Below are positions 14,683 to 18,924 of a DNA stretch of 18,924 bases, piece after piece. The first letter of the stretch is position 1; every line of letters starts with the position of its first letter. The notes under the pieces were generated by a model. It saw only the letters and a list, made by a program, of their open reading frames with translations. It did not search any database and was not told the DNA's origin. Where the stretch lies: positions 1 through 18,924 of the forward strand of contig CAJKMT010000030.1 of assembly GCA_905201055.1 (NCBI GenBank), in the 5' to 3' direction. The translations under genes were made by a program, and so were the position numbers. Source of the stretch: an uncultured Sutterella sp. Lineage in GTDB: Bacteria > Pseudomonadota > Gammaproteobacteria > Burkholderiales > Burkholderiaceae_F.

Positions 14683-15912
14683 CTAGAACCAGCCTTGACC
14701 CCACGTGAAGTAGGTAACCACGATAAAGATGATAGAAAGCGGAATCTGAGTCAAAAGCACGGGCTTTAAAGTCTTAAAGAAGTCGCTCTTGAAGTAGTCC
14801 ACCGTAATCGTCAGGCACAGGTGCGTGGGGGTGATCATTTGACCGGCGACACCAAAGACCATGGCGATGCCCACCAAATCAATGTTGCCCATCGAGATAC
14901 CGGCCACAATCGGCATCATGATGGCCACGTGCCCCTGAGACAAACCGGTCAGAAGACCGATGATGAAACTCAAAATACCGATCACAACCGGCACGGGCAA
15001 GGGTGAGGCTTGGAAGGCGGCAACCAAGAGCGCCAATACGCCCGTCGTTTCCAACAGACAGATGAAAAGCAAAATGCAGATCACATTGGCAAACATCTTG
15101 TAGTCAAGGGCACCGATGAAAACTTCTTTGACACTGACGTGACGGTTAAAGAACATCAGAAGCGGAATCATGGCGACAACAACAATCACCATGGCAATGG
15201 AGGCCGGAAGATCAAACGCCACCATGAGCACCACGTTGGCAATCACAGGGGTCAGCGCCAAAATAAAGTCGAGGTTATGACGCTTGATATCTTCCTCAGA
15301 AACATTTGCCTTCACGTCAGACGTTTGCTTGATGCCGCGCACAATGACAAACCAGCCGATTAAGAACGCTACGATGGTAAGCCAGCCCAAATGCACAATC
15401 AGGTCACCGATTTTGACCCCTGCGATACCGCAGGCCAAAATCATGCCCGGCACCAAGGGACTCGAAAATTCAAAAATATGACGGAACCAGAAATTAATAG
15501 CGGCCTTATCTTCAGGCGTTGCGTCAAACCCTTTAGAGGCTTCCTGAACAATCGGGGCGGAAAAACGCGCACCGCCCACCGAGGGCAAGAGCCCAAGGAA
15601 TGCCGGCATCACCGCGAGCGTAAAGCGGCGGCTTGCGAACATTCTCGAAAGTGCCTCCACCATACCGGCCAGGCAGCCGCTTTTACGCAGCTCGATTTCC
15701 AAACAGATCACTAAGTAAAGAGCCCCCACCAAGTCATAATTTCTGGGGCGCGAAACCATCAATTGCACCGAATCCGTTAACTCTTTGATCGTCGGATCAG
15801 TACACAGCCAAATGAAAAGGCCGCCGGCCAAAATAGCGACACCGATGGGCATATGACGACGCAGAAGAACGAGCGTGATGATCATCGCCACCGTAATGAT
15901 GAGGAAAATCAT
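14683..15912 (-). CDS. DUF401-family integral membrane protein
   Basis: 409 residues, almost entirely hydrophobic helices (about ten spans), matching the DUF401 family. This family is widespread in bacteria and archaea, without an assigned substrate, and resembles ion/organic-anion transporters. Signature segments are LLPSVGGARFSAPIV (108-122) and NFWFRHIFEFSSPLVPG (140-156), near two polar breaks that look like substrate-site loops. The C-terminal half has GLLTGLSQGHVAIMMPIV and GQMITPTHLCLTITVDYF, which repeat the same loop style (possible inverted-repeat fold). The ATG at 15912 has only a poor ribosome site, and the upstream region is AT-rich. It is a single gene, bounded by the terminator at 14624-14665 and the divergent autotransporter. 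Confidence 0.85.
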   Translation of the reverse strand: MIFLIITVAMIITLVLLRRHMPIGVAILAGGLFIWLCTDPTIKELTDSVQLMVSRPRNYDLVGALYLVICLEIELRKSGCLAGMVEALSRMFASRRFTLAVMPAFLGLLPSVGGARFSAPIVQEASKGFDATPEDKAAINFWFRHIFEFSSPLVPGMILACGIAGVKIGDLIVHLGWLTIVAFLIGWFVIVRGIKQTSDVKANVSEEDIKRHNLDFILALTPVIANVVLMVAFDLPASIAMVIVVVAMIPLLMFFNRHVSVKEVFIGALDYKMFANVICILLFICLLETTGVLALLVAAFQASPLPVPVVIGILSFIIGLLTGLSQGHVAIMMPIVAGISMGNIDLVGIAMVFGVAGQMITPTHLCLTITVDYFKSDFFKTLKPVLLTQIPLSIIFIVVTYFTWGQGWF

Positions 15913-16166
15913 GATATGTGTACTTTTTATAAGGAAACAAAAACAGCAAAATGTTACTCGCTTTTTGTTATCGGCGAAAATTCAGATTTTGAAATATCTC
16001 TCGCTAAAAACAACACTTCGGTCTCTTTTAGTCCCTGAAATTGCGACAATTTAAAGACGAAAGGCCACATTGTCCCCAAGGCTACGCACTAATACCTAGA
16101 AAAGTCTTTTTATTTTTCCAGATCAGTATAGGATGGGCAGAACTTGAACCAAAAAAGAAGACTGAT
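15913..16166. other. Divergent intergenic region, DUF401 gene / autotransporter
   Basis: 254 AT-rich bases with no convincing gene. It must drive the DUF401 gene leftward and the autotransporter rightward. On the minus strand TATAAA lies only about 13 bases before the DUF401 ATG. On the plus strand TTGTCC, 17 bases, TACCTA is the best but weak candidate. No clear operator seen. Confidence 0.4.
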
Positions 16167-18746
16167 ATGGCCTTTAAACATTTTTCTCTTTGCTGGGCCA
16201 TGTCGTCGGCCCTTATGTCTCTGCCGTCACTGTCAGGTGCTGTAGAGATTCACTCCATTGATGATTTCAACCCGTACGTCAAAGACGTCGGTTACTACCT
16301 GGTTGAGATTGACAAACAGCTTTCTGAGAGTACTTACGAGGTTGAGTTAAACGGCGCCGTCATCGACAAAGGCCTGCACCTCATTACAGCGTTTGACGAC
16401 TCCGGTCTTCAAACGACGCTTGAAAATAATCGCCTTATCTGGCAGTCGGGCAATATCGGTTCTGAAGCCAATCCAACCGACGTCTTTCTGTACACCGCGT
16501 ATTCCGAAAGCGGCAATTTGAGAAACAATTCGCTAGGCATTGAATCGGGTCTTTTTGCGCCGAAGGCAATCGGCGGCATTACCTATGGGAGGCTTGTGGC
16601 CGCGCGAACCGATAAAGGCAATTTAACCGGCAACACCGTCAGCATCACCGGCGGCACATTCTTTGCCAATATTGAGGTCATTGCCGCCTATTCGAGTACG
16701 GCATCCGGGACTGCGCAAACCGCTGAAAATAATCAAGTCACTATCGACGGAACCAAGGGCAATCTCTTTTTCAGACCTTACGGAGACACAGACTTTGAGA
16801 GCGTGGGCGAACACGCCGCAAGCCTGTACGGCGCAAAAATGGAACTGGCAGACGTCACCGGCAACTCCGTCATCATCACTGACTTAAATTCCGGCAATGC
16901 CTTTAACGAAATTGCCGGCGCCTATTCCGTTGACGGCGAAGTGCGGAGCAACTATGTCAGAATCAACAATAGCCACAATATTGCCGCTTACTGGATCTAC
17001 GGCGGCAGATCCTATAGCGAAGAAAATTATGTGCTCACCGATCGTAATTTTGTTGATATCAGCAACAGTACGCTGTCGTTTAGCGCAATCGCCTCTTCGG
17101 AAAACTATGCCGGAGGCGCTGAAAACGGCTACGTGCGTATCGCTGACAGCACGTTAACTCCTCTGAAGCTTCATAAAGAGCCTTCAGAAAATGCCTCCTA
17201 TGTCTCGGGCGGCATCAGCTACGATGGGGGCGGATTAAGTGTCAGCAACAACACTGTTCATCTAATTGATGTTAGGGTCGACACCAAAAATCAGGGAACA
17301 GTCAAATTCATCGCAGGCGGCAACTACCTGACAAATGCCGATGTTTTCGATAACAGAATCATTGTCGAGTCCGCAACGGATGATTTCCATGCGACAGAAT
17401 TGCAGCAAGCTGACTTCTGGGGCGCCCAGACCTATCAGTCTTTTCATGACAATTCATTGGTTTTAAACCGCTGGAAGGGACAGGTCGGCTCTGTTCAAAA
17501 CTTTGACTGCCTCGTTTTCCAAAACTTTAAGTGGGAAAACGGCGGCACGATTTTGTCTGTTAAAGGCACTGCTGCCATTGACTCCGCAGCTATTACGGTT
17601 GACACACCAAGCATACGATTTGACGGGCAGCTTGAGAATCACTTTGGTGAAGAGATGACACTCATTAAATCAGAAGGAGAAATGCACTTCAATTCCTTCT
17701 ACGATGAAGGTCAAGTCATTGCCATTCCCTCGAGTATTACAGAAGATGCCATGGGCGTTATTGAAAACAACCGGGAAGAAAACAGCGTTGACTTCAGACT
17801 TCAAGGCACAGCGCCCAGCCGTCAGCTTGAACTTGTCAGCAACAACCGCAACATGAGTTTGTTTTTTGTCAATCATGGTGCCGAACTAATCATCGACAAT
17901 CTTGATAGTTCAGCGAGAAATTTCAAAGAAGGTTTGACCGGTTTTGCCTCTGTTGACGGCGTTCAAAGCAACTATGACACGAACGGTCACATTGATGTGC
18001 ACGGCTTTACGATGACAGCCGGCGCGGCCAAGTCTGTACTTTTAGACGGCAATCCCCTGATCATCGACATTTTCTTTGAAGCCGGACAGGGTGACTACAC
18101 CGAGCAGATGTCATATCTCAATATCGACAGGCGTTTTAGCGGCGAAGTCAAATACCACGGTCTGGGACTTTCTGCCCGATTGAGCAACAGCTCCGGCTGG
18201 TACACCGAAGGATCGATCAGAGGCGGTCAAACCGAAACCGATGTCAGCCGCGGTCTCATAGACGGTCAAGGCATAGCTCACGGCTATAACTTGAAAGGAC
18301 AATATTTCGGTGCGCATATCGGTGCAGGGCGAATTTTTGATCTGGGTTCTCAGAAACTTGACTTGTTTTCGAAGTTTTTCTACACCTATTTGCCCGGCGA
18401 CTCAGTCAAAATCTACGCGGATAACACCGAAAATCGTTTTGACTTCGATGCTGTGTCGAGCTCCCGCATTCGAGTGGGCGGCCGAATCAATTGGTTCGTT
18501 GAGAATTCTTTGCAGTTTTATACCGGAGTGGCCTATCAGTACGATTTCACGCCGGACGTCAAGATTAAAGCCAACGGAGAAAAAATCACCGGTGCAGCGT
18601 CAATGCGAGGTTCAATGGGCATCGGTTCTCTCGGACTAAGCTATGCGCCTGAAAATTCGCCCTGGTCTTACGATTTGAAAATCAGAGGATATGTCGGTCA
18701 GCGCGAAGGTGTGAGCGGAAAAATGCAGGTACTCTACACTTTCTAA
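16167..18746 (+). CDS. Autotransporter (type Va) with N-x-V-x-I repeat passenger
   Basis: 859-residue classical autotransporter. A signal peptide covers residues 1-25 (MAFKHFSLCWAMSSALMSLP, likely cleaved after LSGA). The passenger (about 26-580) is a predicted beta-helix with ten N-x-V/L-x-I-like blocks at about 121, 156, 189, 233, 262, 294, 320, 362, 396 and 429, spaced 26-44 residues. The C-terminal beta-barrel (about 590-859) has alternating GLGLSARLSNSSGWYTEGS-type strands and ends GKMQVLYTF, whose final phenylalanine is the usual outer-membrane assembly signal. I start at the ATG at 16167, which puts the signal peptide at the N-terminus and has AGAAG upstream; starting at 16041 would bury it behind 42 residues. 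No protease triad or known adhesin motif was seen, so the role (adhesion is plausible) is unassigned. Confidence 0.9.
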   Translation: MAFKHFSLCWAMSSALMSLPSLSGAVEIHSIDDFNPYVKDVGYYLVEIDKQLSESTYEVELNGAVIDKGLHLITAFDDSGLQTTLENNRLIWQSGNIGSEANPTDVFLYTAYSESGNLRNNSLGIESGLFAPKAIGGITYGRLVAARTDKGNLTGNTVSITGGTFFANIEVIAAYSSTASGTAQTAENNQVTIDGTKGNLFFRPYGDTDFESVGEHAASLYGAKMELADVTGNSVIITDLNSGNAFNEIAGAYSVDGEVRSNYVRINNSHNIAAYWIYGGRSYSEENYVLTDRNFVDISNSTLSFSAIASSENYAGGAENGYVRIADSTLTPLKLHKEPSENASYVSGGISYDGGGLSVSNNTVHLIDVRVDTKNQGTVKFIAGGNYLTNADVFDNRIIVESATDDFHATELQQADFWGAQTYQSFHDNSLVLNRWKGQVGSVQNFDCLVFQNFKWENGGTILSVKGTAAIDSAAITVDTPSIRFDGQLENHFGEEMTLIKSEGEMHFNSFYDEGQVIAIPSSITEDAMGVIENNREENSVDFRLQGTAPSRQLELVSNNRNMSLFFVNHGAELIIDNLDSSARNFKEGLTGFASVDGVQSNYDTNGHIDVHGFTMTAGAAKSVLLDGNPLIIDIFFEAGQGDYTEQMSYLNIDRRFSGEVKYHGLGLSARLSNSSGWYTEGSIRGGQTETDVSRGLIDGQGIAHGYNLKGQYFGAHIGAGRIFDLGSQKLDLFSKFFYTYLPGDSVKIYADNTENRFDFDAVSSSRIRVGGRINWFVENSLQFYTGVAYQYDFTPDVKIKANGEKITGAASMRGSMGIGSLGLSYAPENSPWSYDLKIRGYVGQREGVSGKMQVLYTF

Positions 18747-18759
18747 GACAAAGAAAAGC

Positions 18760-18800
18760 GGACATTTCTATTTTGCTGGACAATAGGACATTTCTATTGT
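18760..18800 (+). repeat. Two-copy GGACATTTCTATT repeat with embedded inverted repeat
   Basis: GGACATTTCTATT occurs at 18760-18772 and 18786-18798, a period of 26 bases. The second copy is wrapped in ACAATAG (18780-18786) and CTATTGT (18794-18800), a 7-bp stem with 7-base loop and no T-run. It is 13 bases after the autotransporter stop. It resembles the repeated motifs found at insertion sequence ends, but no transposase is present. Confidence 0.6.
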
Positions 18801-18827
18801 GCCCTAACAAACGAGTTGAGTTGGCTC

Positions 18828-18855
18828 TTGACAAGTGAAGGATCATCATTAAAAT
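18828..18855 (+). promoter_or_regulatory. Predicted sigma-70 promoter of tRNA-Gly
   Basis: Consensus TTGACA (18828-18833), 16-base spacer, TAAAAT (18850-18855). Transcription would start about 8 bases before the mature 5' end of the tRNA. Confidence 0.8.
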
Positions 18856-18870
18856 ACGGAATTCTTCGAC

Positions 18871-18924
18871 GCGGGAATAGCTCAGTTGGTAGAGCGCAAC
18901 CTTGCCAAGGTTGAGGTCGCGAGT
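18871..18924 (+). tRNA. tRNA-Gly(GCC), 5' 54 bases (cut by window end)
   Basis: Acceptor 5' strand GCGGGAA, D-arm AGCTCAGTTGGTAGAGC, and anticodon stem AACCT/AGGTT enclosing the loop with anticodon GCC at 18904-18906 (position 34-36 counting from 18871). The rest of the T-arm and the acceptor 3' strand lie beyond the window. The D-loop GTTGG is typical. A near-consensus promoter precedes it. Confidence 0.95.

Noticed and set aside
16103..16163. AGTCTT / AAGACT inverted pair that might hide the autotransporter ribosome site
   Set aside because: Only six bases pair across a 49-base loop; expected by chance in an AT-rich leader.
16041..16166. Longer N-terminus for the autotransporter starting at 16041
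   Set aside because: It would place 42 charged and irregular residues before an otherwise good signal peptide. The ATG at 16167 has its own ribosome site.

Overview
This window looks like chromosome of a Gram-negative betaproteobacterium, most likely a gut member of the Burkholderiales close to Sutterellaceae (Sutterella, Parasutterella). That is inference from the look of the proteins: a Bordetella-like SmpB, an rnfH-guaB pair beside smpB, a two-subunit L-tartrate dehydratase/class I fumarase, and a large autotransporter whose passenger carries N-x-V-x-I repeats. No phage, transposase gene or CRISPR array is visible.

Layout. 1-1129 (-) is the first 376 codons of guaB (IMP dehydrogenase), preceded by its own promoter and by rnfH (-). 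A strong terminator separates rnfH from a two-gene ttdA/ttdB-type dehydratase operon (-, 1644-3160), whose near-consensus promoter is flanked by two identical 17-bp sequences. smpB (+, 3462-3911) is divergent from it and ends in hairpins.

3972-6005 (-) holds four small genes with tight spacing and coupled translation. I recognise none of them from known families, but their proteins share one template (aromatic-L-x4-F-x-G-x-N-x2-F, a long hydrophobic helix, then W-x-x-R/M-x-L-G). I read them as four strongly diverged tandem paralogs, the most novel-looking content here. Upstream on the same strand is a membrane cluster: qmcA-like SPFH protein, NfeD-like partner, and two tandem YbaL/Kef-type cation:proton antiporters (6104-11149) that differ at a key ion-site residue (ED versus QD).

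11270-14609 is the classic head-to-head pair of PEP synthase (ppsA, -) and its regulatory kinase/phosphorylase (ppsR, +), controlling entry to gluconeogenesis. After a bidirectional terminator comes a DUF401 membrane protein (-), then an 859-residue autotransporter (+), a short repeat cluster, and the first 54 bases of a tRNA-Gly(GCC) gene with a good promoter.

Together the genes concern central carbon metabolism (dicarboxylate/tartrate dehydration, PEP synthesis), nucleotide synthesis, ribosome rescue, membrane ion homeostasis and surface display. The unexplained part is the four-paralog operon.
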